Positions 24,442 through 32,743 of a stretch of 64,000 nucleotides of DNA are shown here, piece after piece; positions within the stretch are counted from its first letter, which is position 1, and each line of letters starts with the position of its first letter. Below the pieces are notes generated by a model that was not told the DNA's origin, did not search any database, and saw nothing but the letters and a program-made list of their open reading frames with translations. Source of the DNA: Cellvibrio zantedeschiae (GTDB lineage: Bacteria; Pseudomonadota; Gammaproteobacteria; Pseudomonadales; Cellvibrionaceae). The stretch is from positions 454,863 to 518,862 of the forward strand of contig NZ_BMYZ01000003.1 of the NCBI RefSeq assembly GCF_014652535.1, read 5' to 3'. A program made the translations under genes and the position numbers.

Positions 24442-26004
24442 ATGGTTGAGCAAAACACTAATCTACTTCTGGAAGTCGCGTTAGATCTCGCGAATAGCCT
24501 GAACAATGAAAATCGGTTCGACCGATTATTGACCTCAATCCGCAAGGCGATTCGCTGTGATGCTGTAGTTCTGCTCGGCCTGCATCAGCAAGTGCTAACC
24601 CCGCTCGCCATTCAGGGATTGTCACCCGATACTATCGGGCGGCGCTTTTTGCTCAGCGAGCACCCGCGCCTGCAGCAGCTCTGCCAGAGCTCCGGCCCTC
24701 ACCGCTTTGCTGCCGACAGTGACCTGCCCGATCCTTACGATGGTTTATTGCTATCGCGCAGTGGCGACCTTCCCGTGCATTCCTGCATGGGTTTGCCGCT
24801 CTATTCCGACGATCAAATAATTGGTTTGTTAACGATTGATAGCCTCGAGCCCAATGCGTTTGATCACATTAGCGACAAAACCCTGGAGCTAATGGCGGCC
24901 TTGTCTGCGGCCACCTTAAAAAGTGCCTTTGAGATGACCAAGTTGGCCCTGAGCGCACAACATGCCCGGCAATTGGTAGAAGAACTGACGCAGGAAGCTT
25001 TGCTGCGGGATGGGGGTGAACTGATTGGCCAAAGCCCAGCCATGCAGGCCTTGCGCAAAGATATACAGCTGGTAGCCAGTTCAGATTTTACGGTGCTGGT
25101 ACAAGGTGAAACTGGCGTGGGCAAAGAACTGGTGGCGCGCACGCTACATCAATTGTCGCCGCGAAAAACGGCGCCCCTCGTCCATTTGAATTGCGCCTCT
25201 TTGCCAGAGAGTTTGGCGGAAGCCGAACTGTTTGGCCACGCGCGCGGCGCCTTTACCGGCGCGGAAAAAGAACGGCCCGGAAAATTTTTGCTGGCGGATG
25301 GCGGTAGTATTTTTCTGGATGAAGTTGGCGAGTTACCCCTCAGTATTCAGGCCAAATTATTGCGCGTATTGCAAAGCGGTGAAATTCAGCCAGTGGGCAA
25401 GGATGAGGTTCAAAAAGTGAATGTCCGGATCATTGCTGCGACCAACCGCGATTTACAACAGGAAGTAGAGCTGGGTCGCTTCCGCGCAGATTTGTATCAC
25501 CGCTTGGCGGTTTACCCCCTTACAGTTTCACCCCTGAGGGATCGCCAACAGGATGTATTGCTATTGGCGGGTTATTTTCTTGAGCAGATCAGTCGCAAGT
25601 TAGGCATTCGTCAGCTAAAGCTTGCGGCAGATGCTGCGGATGCATTGCTGTCATACAACTGGCCGGGAAATGTGCGTGAATTGGAGCATGTGCTTAGCCG
25701 TGCGGCATTAAAAGCTGCTGGCCAAAATGGCCGCGCGGGTATTGTCAGTATCAGCGCAGCCTTACTTGAGTTGAGCCAAACAAATTTACCAAGGCTGCCA
25801 ATTGTTATGAGTGCTGAGCGAGAGTTGGAAACCAATTTAAAAACAGCGACTGATAATTTCCAACGCACATTAATTTTGCAAACCCTTGAGCGCACTCACG
25901 GCAATTGGGCAGAAGCTGCGCGTTGCCTGCAACAAGACAGAGCTAACCTGACACGCTTGGCAAAGCGCTTAGGTATTAGCGTGCAGAAGCAGATTTTGTA
26001 TTGA
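24442..26004 (+). CDS. norR: Nitric oxide-responsive sigma-54 activator NorR
   Basis: The product is 520 residues from the ATG at 24442. An in-frame upstream ATG at 24379 lies within NorR box 1 and is rejected; the chosen start matches E. coli NorR in the N-terminal LANSL/DRLL pattern. The GAF domain (about 1-180) contains GRRFLLSEHPRLQ and LPDPYDGLL, conserved in NorR and linked to the non-heme iron NO sensor. The AAA+ domain has Walker A GETGVGKELVAR, the GAFTGA loop that contacts sigma-54, and DEVGELPL. The C-terminal Fis-type HTH ends the protein. It is divergent from the operon it should activate. Confidence 0.94.
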   Translation: MVEQNTNLLLEVALDLANSLNNENRFDRLLTSIRKAIRCDAVVLLGLHQQVLTPLAIQGLSPDTIGRRFLLSEHPRLQQLCQSSGPHRFAADSDLPDPYDGLLLSRSGDLPVHSCMGLPLYSDDQIIGLLTIDSLEPNAFDHISDKTLELMAALSAATLKSAFEMTKLALSAQHARQLVEELTQEALLRDGGELIGQSPAMQALRKDIQLVASSDFTVLVQGETGVGKELVARTLHQLSPRKTAPLVHLNCASLPESLAEAELFGHARGAFTGAEKERPGKFLLADGGSIFLDEVGELPLSIQAKLLRVLQSGEIQPVGKDEVQKVNVRIIAATNRDLQQEVELGRFRADLYHRLAVYPLTVSPLRDRQQDVLLLAGYFLEQISRKLGIRQLKLAADAADALLSYNWPGNVRELEHVLSRAALKAAGQNGRAGIVSISAALLELSQTNLPRLPIVMSAERELETNLKTATDNFQRTLILQTLERTHGNWAEAARCLQQDRANLTRLAKRLGISVQKQILY

Positions 26005-26014
26005 AACTCATTGG

Positions 26015-26253
26015 TTATTTATTTACCGATTTACGCGCAACGCCGATAAAAAATTGCTTCCATTCTTTAGTTGCATTATCAAATTTCAAAAACTCTTTGG
26101 TGATAGAACTATCCGCTTGCTCCGTGTTGGGATACATGGTTCCTTCAAGCACAAAAATTCCCGTTCGCACCAGAGTATTTTCTAATCTTCCAGAATTAAA
26201 CAACCTGCTTCTTTTTTGTAATAAAACTGGTCAGCGATTTTCTTGCCGTGCAT
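26015..26253 (-). pseudogene. Possible frameshifted small gene
   Basis: Reading leftward from an ATG at 26253, the frame gives a plausible start (MHGKKIADQFYYKK) but stops early. After a run of six A (T at 26212-26217 on the plus strand) the next frame continues as a protein-like stretch ending KEWKQFFIGVARKS. One extra base in the run would join them into about 80 residues. No family recognised; no good ribosome-binding site. It may be a decayed gene, a homopolymer sequencing error, or chance. Confidence 0.28.
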
Positions 26254-26281
26254 TAAATTGAAAAATATGTCGTCGTTATGA

Positions 26282-26650
26282 TTAATCCTTAACATCAAAA
26301 CGTTTTATCCTGCCCTTCTCAATGTGGAAGATATGCAAGACAGTTTTGTCCTTGAGGCCGTGGGTTTGTCCGCTTAGCGGTTGGCCGTTAAGATCGAAAA
26401 CAGACTGAACGACAGTCACCGTAACAGTTTCTTGAGTTTCTTCAAACGCCAGAGGTTCAACATGAGGGCTGACCATTGCCCACTGGCGACTCCAGTATTC
26501 GCGAACACCCTCATGTCCCTGAACGTGACCTCCGTCCATAGCATTGGCCCAACAAACGTCTTCAGTAAGTGCTGCAAGTACACCCTCTATATTTCTTGAA
26601 TTGAAGTATTCATAAAGGCGATGGATGAGTTGAACGTGGGTGGTCGACAT
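26282..26650 (-). CDS. SnoaL-like / NTF2-fold protein
   Basis: The product is 122 residues from the ATG at 26650, which follows a GGAGG ribosome-binding site; four upstream residues are excluded. The pattern fits the NTF2-like SnoaL domain: an N-terminal helix pair (LIHRLYEYFNSRNIEGVLAAL), the pocket start TEDVCWANA, then GHEGVREYWSRQW, and a final beta sheet. Such proteins bind or transform small hydrophobic compounds. It is divergent from a MarR-type regulator, with two copies of a palindromic operator between the genes, so it is probably the target of that regulator. Confidence 0.82.
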   Translation of the reverse strand: MSTTHVQLIHRLYEYFNSRNIEGVLAALTEDVCWANAMDGGHVQGHEGVREYWSRQWAMVSPHVEPLAFEETQETVTVTVVQSVFDLNGQPLSGQTHGLKDKTVLHIFHIEKGRIKRFDVKD

Positions 26651-26690
26651 GGGGGCCTCCAAAGGGTGGATTGCGGTAAACCTTTCTGAT

Positions 26691-26706
26691 ATATATGCAC
26701 ATATGT
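26691..26706. promoter_or_regulatory. MarR-type operator, copy 1
   Basis: ATATATGCACATATGT is a near-palindrome lying 40 bases upstream of the SnoaL-like start. It differs from copy 2 by one base. Confidence 0.68.
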
Positions 26707-26720
26707 AATTTAAGATAAAT

Positions 26721-26736
26721 ATATATGCGCATATGT
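26721..26736. promoter_or_regulatory. MarR-type operator, copy 2
   Basis: ATATATGCGCATATGT has the perfect 12-base palindrome ATATGCGCATAT. It lies 30 bases, close to three helical turns, from copy 1 and about 40 bases before the MarR start. Confidence 0.7.
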
Positions 26737-26774
26737 ATCCCTGTCAAATCGCATTTTTATTGGAAGCCTCTCAA

Positions 26775-27242
26775 ATGAATGAAAACGTACTGGCTACTCC
26801 CGGTCATCTAATAAGCATTGCTGCGCGCGGCTTTGCCCGGCTTGCTGAGTCCCGACTTAAACCGCTGGGTTTTGGTGTTGGCCATCTGCCGGTTTTGGTT
26901 GCATTACAAAATGGCAACGCGAGTACGCAGCGAGAGCTCGCGCGTTTCGCCAGAATTGAGCAGCCGCCCATGGCGCAAATGCTGGCACGTATGGAGCGGG
27001 ATGGTTTAATCGAGCGAAACCGCCACCCGGAAGATGGCCGCAGCAGTCACATTGTGCTGACTGGTGCAGCGCAAAAGCTTATGCCCGAGGCGATAAAAAC
27101 ATTGCTTGAGGGAAATGATGAAGTTATGAAAGGCTTTTCCGATGCCGAAGCAAGCCAACTCGTTAATTTGCTCACAAGGCTAATTGCCAATCTGGATAAG
27201 ATATCTAATGCGGAGCCTGCAAATAGTACAGATTGCGCATGA
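26775..27242 (+). CDS. MarR family transcriptional regulator
   Basis: The product is 155 residues from the ATG at 26775. An in-frame ATG at 26733 is inside the operator and rejected. A winged helix spans about residues 40-105: QRELARFARIEQPPMAQMLARMERDGLIER (helix-turn-helix), with the wing HPEDGRSSHIVLT. Flanking helices form the dimer interface. MarR dimers bind palindromes and release on ligand binding. Two matching palindromes lie between this gene and the divergent SnoaL-like gene, suggesting it represses both. Confidence 0.92.
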   Translation: MNENVLATPGHLISIAARGFARLAESRLKPLGFGVGHLPVLVALQNGNASTQRELARFARIEQPPMAQMLARMERDGLIERNRHPEDGRSSHIVLTGAAQKLMPEAIKTLLEGNDEVMKGFSDAEASQLVNLLTRLIANLDKISNAEPANSTDCA

Positions 27243-27255
27243 TAGGAATAGAGTA

Positions 27256-27945
27256 TTGAAACTCGGTAAGCGTCTCGAACAAATTAAATCCATGGTCACA
27301 CCGCACTACGATCATATTTGGGATTGTTGCTGCGACCACGGATTGTTAGGTGCTGCACTACTTGCGCAAAGGAACGCACCTCACATTCACTTTGTGGATG
27401 TTGTACCCGAGTTGATGCAGCAATTGCATGAAAAATTAACGCGCTTTTTTCCGCAGGATTCGCAATCAATTCCACGTTGGCAAGTGCATACTTTAGACGT
27501 ATCGAAATTGCCATTGCTTGAATTTTCAGGAAAACATTTGGTGATTATTGCGGGTGTTGGTGGTGATTTGATGTGTGACTTGGTTACAGCAATTCATCGC
27601 AATAATCCAAATTGCGAGATAGATTTTTTATTGTGTCCGGTGCACCACAACTACACCTTGCGCCAACAATTAATAGCATTGGATTTACGATTGAAAACTG
27701 AATGCTTGCTCGCTGAAAACAATCGCTATTATGAAATTTTATGGGTGACCACGAATAAAAATACAACATCAAAAATTGGCGCGGTGGGCACTTCGTTGTG
27801 GCACAGTAATGATCCCGCGCAGCGTAAGATTGCAGAAGATTATTTACGCAGAACAATTTCCCATTATCGCAGAGTTGAACAGAACAACCCCTCAGAATCT
27901 AAACCTATTCTTGAAGCCTATAGCGCTATAAAACTCATCCCTTGA
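27256..27945 (+). CDS. TrmK-like tRNA (adenine-N1)-methyltransferase family protein
   Basis: The product is about 230 residues from a TTG at 27256 preceded by AGGA; an ATG at 27184 is in frame but overlaps the MarR gene and adds unrelated residues. The start KLGKRLEQIKSMV, then the SAM-binding loop DHIWDCCCDHGLLGAALL and FVDVVPELMQQL, match the TrmK/DUF633 family, which methylates A22 of tRNA in Bacillus. Gram-negative members are less studied, so the exact target is uncertain. The gene starts 13 bases after the MarR stop. Confidence 0.75.
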   Translation: MKLGKRLEQIKSMVTPHYDHIWDCCCDHGLLGAALLAQRNAPHIHFVDVVPELMQQLHEKLTRFFPQDSQSIPRWQVHTLDVSKLPLLEFSGKHLVIIAGVGGDLMCDLVTAIHRNNPNCEIDFLLCPVHHNYTLRQQLIALDLRLKTECLLAENNRYYEILWVTTNKNTTSKIGAVGTSLWHSNDPAQRKIAEDYLRRTISHYRRVEQNNPSESKPILEAYSAIKLIP

Positions 27946-28117
27946 GGAAGATTTGACGTTGAATAAGATGTTAGACGGAACGCTTTAGGTACAGCACACA
28001 TTGGGTTTATAAGTTATAGGTGTGTATTCATCTTTACGCTTTTTATCCTGATAATCATTGCCTTTTTACCTTGGCCTGCCAAAATTGCCCACCATCTTTC
28101 TCTTCGGAATTTATTCG

Positions 28118-29251
28118 ATGCTATCTCCAGATCAACCTGCAACACGTTTAGCCACTCGTTTAGCTTTTTTGGTTGCGGGTTTTGGTTACGCTTGTTGGGC
28201 GCCGCTCGTACCTTTTGCGCAAAAACGTTTGGGCGTTGATGACGGCATTCTTGGGTTACTGCTTTTGTGTATTGGTGCAGGCTCTATAGCCGCGATGTTG
28301 GTGACGGGGCCATTGTCGTCGCGTTATGGAAGCAAGCCGATTATTGTGGTGAGCGGTTTTGGGCTTCTGGCAATTTTGCCTTTTTTGCCGATTGTCGATA
28401 CGCCAATAATGCTTGGACTTTCATTGTTGGTTTTTGGTGCCTCGCTTGGTTCATTGGATGTTGCGATGAATGTGCACGCGGTTGAAGTGGAGCGTGCTTC
28501 CGGCAAACCATTGATGTCGGGCTTTCACGGTTTATTTAGCGTAGGTGCATTTGCCGGCGCAGGTTTAATGACATTTTTATTATCGATAAATGTAAATGCT
28601 TTTCTCAGCACACTATTGTGTTCTGCGCTTATGGTTATCGCAATGTTGCTAGCCTGGCCGCGTTTGTTAACCGCCGTTAAAGCGAGCGATGGTCCTTTAT
28701 TTGTTTTGCCGAAAGGATTTGTATTAGTGCTTGCTGGTTTAGCGGCGGCAACTTTTTTAGTGGAAGGTGCTTTGCTAGATTGGGGCGCTTTGTTAATTAT
28801 TGGCAAAGGACAAGTTAGCGAAGCACAAGGCGGTTTAGGCTATATGATATTTTCCATTGCCATGATTATTGGTCGCTTCAGTGGCGATGCAATCACCGCA
28901 CGCTTGGGTGACAAACGTATTTTATTTTGGGGCGGCATTATTGCGGTAACAGGTTTTGTATTTTTATTGATGGGCCCTAATACACTGATCGCGATGTCTG
29001 GATTTTTATTAATTGGTTTAGGCGCATCCAATATTGTGCCCGTGTTGTTTCGGCGCGCCGGAAACCAAAATGCTATGCCAGCTGCTTTGGCGGTGGGCGC
29101 TATGACGACTATGGGTTATGCCGGAATTCTGGCCGGTCCAGCCTGTGTTGGTTTTGTTGCACAGGCAATTGGCTTGGCTTCCGCATTTTGGATTCTTGCA
29201 GGTTTGATGACTTTGGTACCTCTGTGCGCGCGTATGGTTACGCGTGCCTAG
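28118..29251 (+). CDS. Major facilitator superfamily transporter (YbjJ-like)
   Basis: The product is about 377 residues from the ATG at 28118; an upstream in-frame ATG at 28058 would add 20 residues before a normal N-terminus. Twelve hydrophobic segments are seen, with the first-half loop GPLSSRYGSKPII standing for the MFS motif A and a second-half counterpart SGDAITARLGDKRIL. Overall it resembles the YbjJ/fucose-permease-like group in the inner membrane. Substrate unknown. It stands alone between the TrmK-like gene and a convergent membrane-protein gene. Confidence 0.85.
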   Translation: MLSPDQPATRLATRLAFLVAGFGYACWAPLVPFAQKRLGVDDGILGLLLLCIGAGSIAAMLVTGPLSSRYGSKPIIVVSGFGLLAILPFLPIVDTPIMLGLSLLVFGASLGSLDVAMNVHAVEVERASGKPLMSGFHGLFSVGAFAGAGLMTFLLSINVNAFLSTLLCSALMVIAMLLAWPRLLTAVKASDGPLFVLPKGFVLVLAGLAAATFLVEGALLDWGALLIIGKGQVSEAQGGLGYMIFSIAMIIGRFSGDAITARLGDKRILFWGGIIAVTGFVFLLMGPNTLIAMSGFLLIGLGASNIVPVLFRRAGNQNAMPAALAVGAMTTMGYAGILAGPACVGFVAQAIGLASAFWILAGLMTLVPLCARMVTRA

Positions 29252-29263
29252 GTTATTGAAAAT

Positions 29264-30382
29264 TTAATCGCTTTTTACTTCAATAATTATTCGGTCAACC
29301 AATTCTTTTGCCGTGGTGAGGTTATTCATATCTGTATGAACCTTGCCATCTTTCCCTGAATGATGGCCATGCCCGATCAATGTCATTGGATAATATTGTT
29401 GTGAAGATTGTGTATCTATGATGGCTTCATAAATCACAGAAGGTTGTCCGTTGTAACCATCACCGGAATAAATAGGATCATCAGGAAAGCGATCACTGGA
29501 ATAAAATGTGTTGAAATCGAACGACTGGTTTATTTCAAAACGGATTTTATATTTTTCCGGCAAATCATTATTTGAACGCGAAGACATTAAAAAATTATTT
29601 AACAAAGTTGCGCCTGCATAAGCATCCATAGTGCTAGCTGGGTTGTTTTGATTATCAGTTAATTTCTGCGATGCAAGTTGATGTAAAAAGACAGGTAAAG
29701 ATTCAGGCCGCGTCCGTTTACTTGCCGTTTCGGGGCTCAATTCAGAAGCGAAGGTTTTATCCCAGGTTTGGTCATCAAAGCCCGAGACATCACTGGTAAA
29801 AATCTGCTTTTGATCGCGCAAAGTTACTTTATTGGTGAATTTGTTTTGCGCCAATTTTTGGGTGATATACAAGGGCTGAATGAATTTTCCCTCGAGGGTC
29901 TCCAACCAAATAGCATATTGTGGAAACCTGAAATAGGGACCTTTACGTAGGTCAATAACTAATTTATTTCCAAGTGCACTAGCATTAGTTTGGTCAACTC
30001 TTACATAACTGAATTGAAGCTGTTCTGCTGATTTTTCAGCACTCCTCAATTTATTACCCCATGCGTAAAGCGATGCGAAAGGCAAAGATTGCATCAGGCC
30101 CAAACCTAACATGGTCATACTAAGCGCTAGGGCAACCGGCATTGCAAGGTTGGTGCCAGATTTTGCCGTGCGAAACGTAAAATAGGTTTTAAGGCTGGAT
30201 AAATTATTTTTGAGGTGCCAGCCAAGTATTAACAGCAAAACAAAACCTATACCCGTATGTACCATAGACACCATAGGGGTATGTGGGCTGATAAACATCA
30301 AAAGTGAAGTAACAAGAATAACCGTAAAAAACAGGAAAACGAGGAGGGAGACAAAAGCCCTGCGATTAAAAGATTTGGCCAT
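29264..30382 (-). CDS. Membrane protein with DUF4405-like N-terminus and large extracytoplasmic domain
   Basis: The product is 372 residues. The first 115 or so hold three hydrophobic segments, including HTPMVSMVHTGIGFVLLLILGWHLKNN, with two well-placed His residues as in DUF4405/cytochrome b561-like two-helix heme proteins. The remaining 250 residues are soluble, with LVIDLRKGPYFRFPQYAIWLET, a MDAYAGAT segment and a final RIIIEVKSD; I do not recognise this domain. It may be a redox-linked membrane protein facing the periplasm. The gene is monocistronic. Confidence 0.6.
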   Translation of the reverse strand: MAKSFNRRAFVSLLVFLFFTVILVTSLLMFISPHTPMVSMVHTGIGFVLLLILGWHLKNNLSSLKTYFTFRTAKSGTNLAMPVALALSMTMLGLGLMQSLPFASLYAWGNKLRSAEKSAEQLQFSYVRVDQTNASALGNKLVIDLRKGPYFRFPQYAIWLETLEGKFIQPLYITQKLAQNKFTNKVTLRDQKQIFTSDVSGFDDQTWDKTFASELSPETASKRTRPESLPVFLHQLASQKLTDNQNNPASTMDAYAGATLLNNFLMSSRSNNDLPEKYKIRFEINQSFDFNTFYSSDRFPDDPIYSGDGYNGQPSVIYEAIIDTQSSQQYYPMTLIGHGHHSGKDGKVHTDMNNLTTAKELVDRIIIEVKSD

Positions 30383-30497
30383 AGCGTGAATCCTTATTTA
30401 TTGGCCCATGATTTTGGGCGGTAGCCTCCCTGCTGCCCAATTAAAAATTGTGAAATTTTATGAAATTATATTTATCGCTAATGATTTAGTACTAATA

Positions 30498-30731
30498 CTA
30501 TTTGGCTTCTTTGCAATTAACGAGTTTGTCGGTTTTGCTGCAATAGAATTTGGTATTTTTACAGGTTGCTGTCCAGGTTTGGCCTGAGAAATCATGTGGT
30601 TCGATTGCGATTTCCTTTGGATGGCAGCCAATTAGCCCGGATGTTTCGTTTTGGGTGATACTGGTGTAAGCAGAGGAACAAGCTGTAAGGGCGAGAAGCG
30701 ACAACAAAGAGGTGAGAGTAACTATTTTCAT
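30498..30731 (-). CDS. Small cysteine-rich lipoprotein
   Basis: The product is 77 residues: a lipoprotein signal with lipobox LTAC (Cys18), then a mature peptide with four further Cys (IGCHP, ATCKN, FYCSK, VNCKE) that can form two disulfides. No family recognised. AGGATTTTTAAAA precedes the ATG on the minus strand. It is probably anchored to the outer membrane facing the periplasm. Confidence 0.68.
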   Translation of the reverse strand: MKIVTLTSLLSLLALTACSSAYTSITQNETSGLIGCHPKEIAIEPHDFSGQTWTATCKNTKFYCSKTDKLVNCKEAK

Positions 30732-30833
30732 TTTTAAAAATCCTTTGTTAAGGTTTTGCTGCGAAACTGTATGGTAGTTGTCGCAACTTAACCCAAAATG
30801 AATAATTAGACGCTACGCCTGTTTCTTTAAATA

Positions 30834-31106
30834 CTAGTTTAAAAAATGTCGGCAAATTATTTCTGTCACAGCTAAAGCCCAGCCGACGCAGAGAATAATA
30901 TATAGGGTCACCATCGTTGAGGAGTTTGCATCTTCATCAAACTTTCCTTTATACAAGGAATACCAATCTGGCCAGAGAAGGTATTTGATGGCCTCACCCA
31001 GCGATTCAAAATTCTCGCCCCAAAAGCCGCGCGCAATGGTTAGGTAGAGAGGAATACTCAAAAATGCCACGAGTAAAATAAGTTTTGGATGATCCAAAAA
31101 TTCCAT
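30834..31106 (-). CDS. Small membrane protein of unknown function
   Basis: The product is 90 residues with two hydrophobic segments (about 8-26 and 66-83) and a soluble loop containing two tryptophans (YLLWPDWYSLYKGKFDED). Charged residues suggest both ends face the cytoplasm. It starts 25 bases after the Sel1-repeat gene and is probably co-transcribed with it. No family recognised. Confidence 0.6.
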   Translation of the reverse strand: MEFLDHPKLILLVAFLSIPLYLTIARGFWGENFESLGEAIKYLLWPDWYSLYKGKFDEDANSSTMVTLYIILCVGWALAVTEIICRHFLN

Positions 31107-31131
31107 TACTACTCCGCTTTTTTATTTTCGT

Positions 31132-31608
31132 TCACAAGTGGTTTGCGTTATAAATAATTTTAAGTTCTTCGGCTGCAAGCTCAATCCCCTCCTCTGCAGC
31201 CTCTTTAAGCAGTTGAAGACCGCGAGCTTTAGCTTGCCCTGCTTGTTCATAGTAAAGACTAAATCCATAAGTAAATTTGGAATGTGAATGACCTTGGGAA
31301 ATTGCACGTTCAAAATAGACCGACGATTTTTGATCTTCCTCAGTCGCTAAATCACTGTAGAGATAAAGTACACCCAAGCGGTAAGAGGCTTCTGCAAGCC
31401 CGCCTTCTGAAGCAGCTTTCAACAGCTCAACACTACGTTTTTCAAAATCATCGTCGCTTTCGTTCAAACTTTCCAAACTAAAGCTTGAGTAAAGAAAAAG
31501 GGCGTAGGGATCATTGGCCTTAATAAAGGGTTCAATCAATTGGTAAAGCTCTTCAACTTCACCCTTTTCGAGTAGTTGTTCAGCTTGTTCTTTAAGCGTG
31601 TTTTCCAT
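31132..31608 (-). CDS. Sel1-like (TPR-type) repeat protein
   Basis: The product is 158 residues of helical repeats with no signal peptide. Sel1 features are visible: ELLKAASEGGLAEASYRLGVLYLY (first clear repeat), SVYFERAISQGHSHSKFTYGFSLYY (second) and LLKEAAEEGIELAAEELKIIY (third). Such repeats form protein-interaction scaffolds. It is cytoplasmic and is followed closely by a small membrane protein gene that may be its partner. Confidence 0.78.
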   Translation of the reverse strand: MENTLKEQAEQLLEKGEVEELYQLIEPFIKANDPYALFLYSSFSLESLNESDDDFEKRSVELLKAASEGGLAEASYRLGVLYLYSDLATEEDQKSSVYFERAISQGHSHSKFTYGFSLYYEQAGQAKARGLQLLKEAAEEGIELAAEELKIIYNANHL

Positions 31609-31665
31609 GTTTTTCTCTTTACAGTTTTTGATGTCGTCAATTAGCAGACGTTAAATCAAATATTA

Positions 31666-32553
31666 TCAAGATGCGGTACGCCGCGACTTAAGCGCAATCA
31701 TCAATCCCGATGCAGCCACTATGATCATGCCAAGTATGCTGATCTGATCAGGCGTGTTGTTGAAAATAATCCAACCGAGTAACGCCGCCCACAGCAGTTG
31801 CAGATAAGTGACAGGCGCAAGCATTGAAGCAGGTGCGTAGCGAAAAGCTGAGGTGAAAAAATAATGCCCTAAGCCGCCCGACACACCCATTAATAAAAAT
31901 AATCCAAATTCCAGATTGCTGGGCGTTTTATTTTCCCAAAACCATGGCAGGGCAAGGCCAAAAAAAATGGAGCCGACGAGTGCTGTGTAAAATAAAAGAG
32001 TGATGGCTTTTTCAGTGCTAGCGAGAACCCGCGATAGCAGCTGGTAAGTCGTGTTTGCGCAAACGGCGAGCAAGGAAAATAAAATTCCCGCGGTATCCAA
32101 ACCACTTCCCGGTCGCACAATTAACAGCACACCTAAAAACCCTCCAACTGCGGCAACCCAACCCATGGGCCCAATTGTTTCACCAAGTAAAGGGCTCGCG
32201 AGTAACACCACTAACATGGGCGCAAGAAAATTAATGGCGGTTGTTTCTGCCAGCGGCATACGCTGCAATGCCAAGCCTACAAACAGCGAAGCAAAACTTA
32301 AGGAGACTGCGCGCACAATAGCAAGACCAGTGCGTTGGGTTTTAATAAGGTGACTGGAATGACGCGGTACCAGCACAACAAACATAAGCACACATTGGGT
32401 GATGTAGCGCATAGCGACTACGAAAGGTACGTTGTAGTGCGCTGCAAGATATTTAGTGCAGCTATCCATACAGGCAAACATAAGTAAACCCGATGCAGCC
32501 AGCAGGAATCCGGTAAATGGATTTTGGTGCGGCGCCGTTTGGGTGAGGCTCAT
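31666..32553 (-). CDS. EamA/DMT family transporter
   Basis: The product is 295 residues with ten hydrophobic segments arranged as two EamA repeats: GFLLAASGLLMFACMDSCTKY at the start of the first, and LFSLLAVCANTTYQLLSRVLA at the start of the second, each ending in a conserved glycine/proline-rich helix (FLAPMLVVLLASPLLGE and LQLLWAALLGWIIF). These inner-membrane proteins export amino acids or metabolites. The substrate cannot be inferred from context. Confidence 0.88.
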   Translation of the reverse strand: MSLTQTAPHQNPFTGFLLAASGLLMFACMDSCTKYLAAHYNVPFVVAMRYITQCVLMFVVLVPRHSSHLIKTQRTGLAIVRAVSLSFASLFVGLALQRMPLAETTAINFLAPMLVVLLASPLLGETIGPMGWVAAVGGFLGVLLIVRPGSGLDTAGILFSLLAVCANTTYQLLSRVLASTEKAITLLFYTALVGSIFFGLALPWFWENKTPSNLEFGLFLLMGVSGGLGHYFFTSAFRYAPASMLAPVTYLQLLWAALLGWIIFNNTPDQISILGMIIVAASGLMIALKSRRTAS

Positions 32554-32743
32554 TTCTTAATCCACTGACAGTAAGCTATTGGTTTTGCGCATGGGGAATA
32601 TGGCAGGCGTGATGTGCTAAAACGTGAAGCTAACCAATATACCCTAGTTCAGCTAAATGATGCGGGGATTTTTAACGCAGAAGCTATAGATTCATATTGT
32701 CGCCACTTCACTTATGAAAATGGCGACAACAATTTAATCATTC

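Noticed and set aside
26001..26261. Rightward open frame of 86 codons after norR
   Set aside because: It overlaps the norR stop, has no ribosome-binding site, and the opposite strand looks more protein-like.
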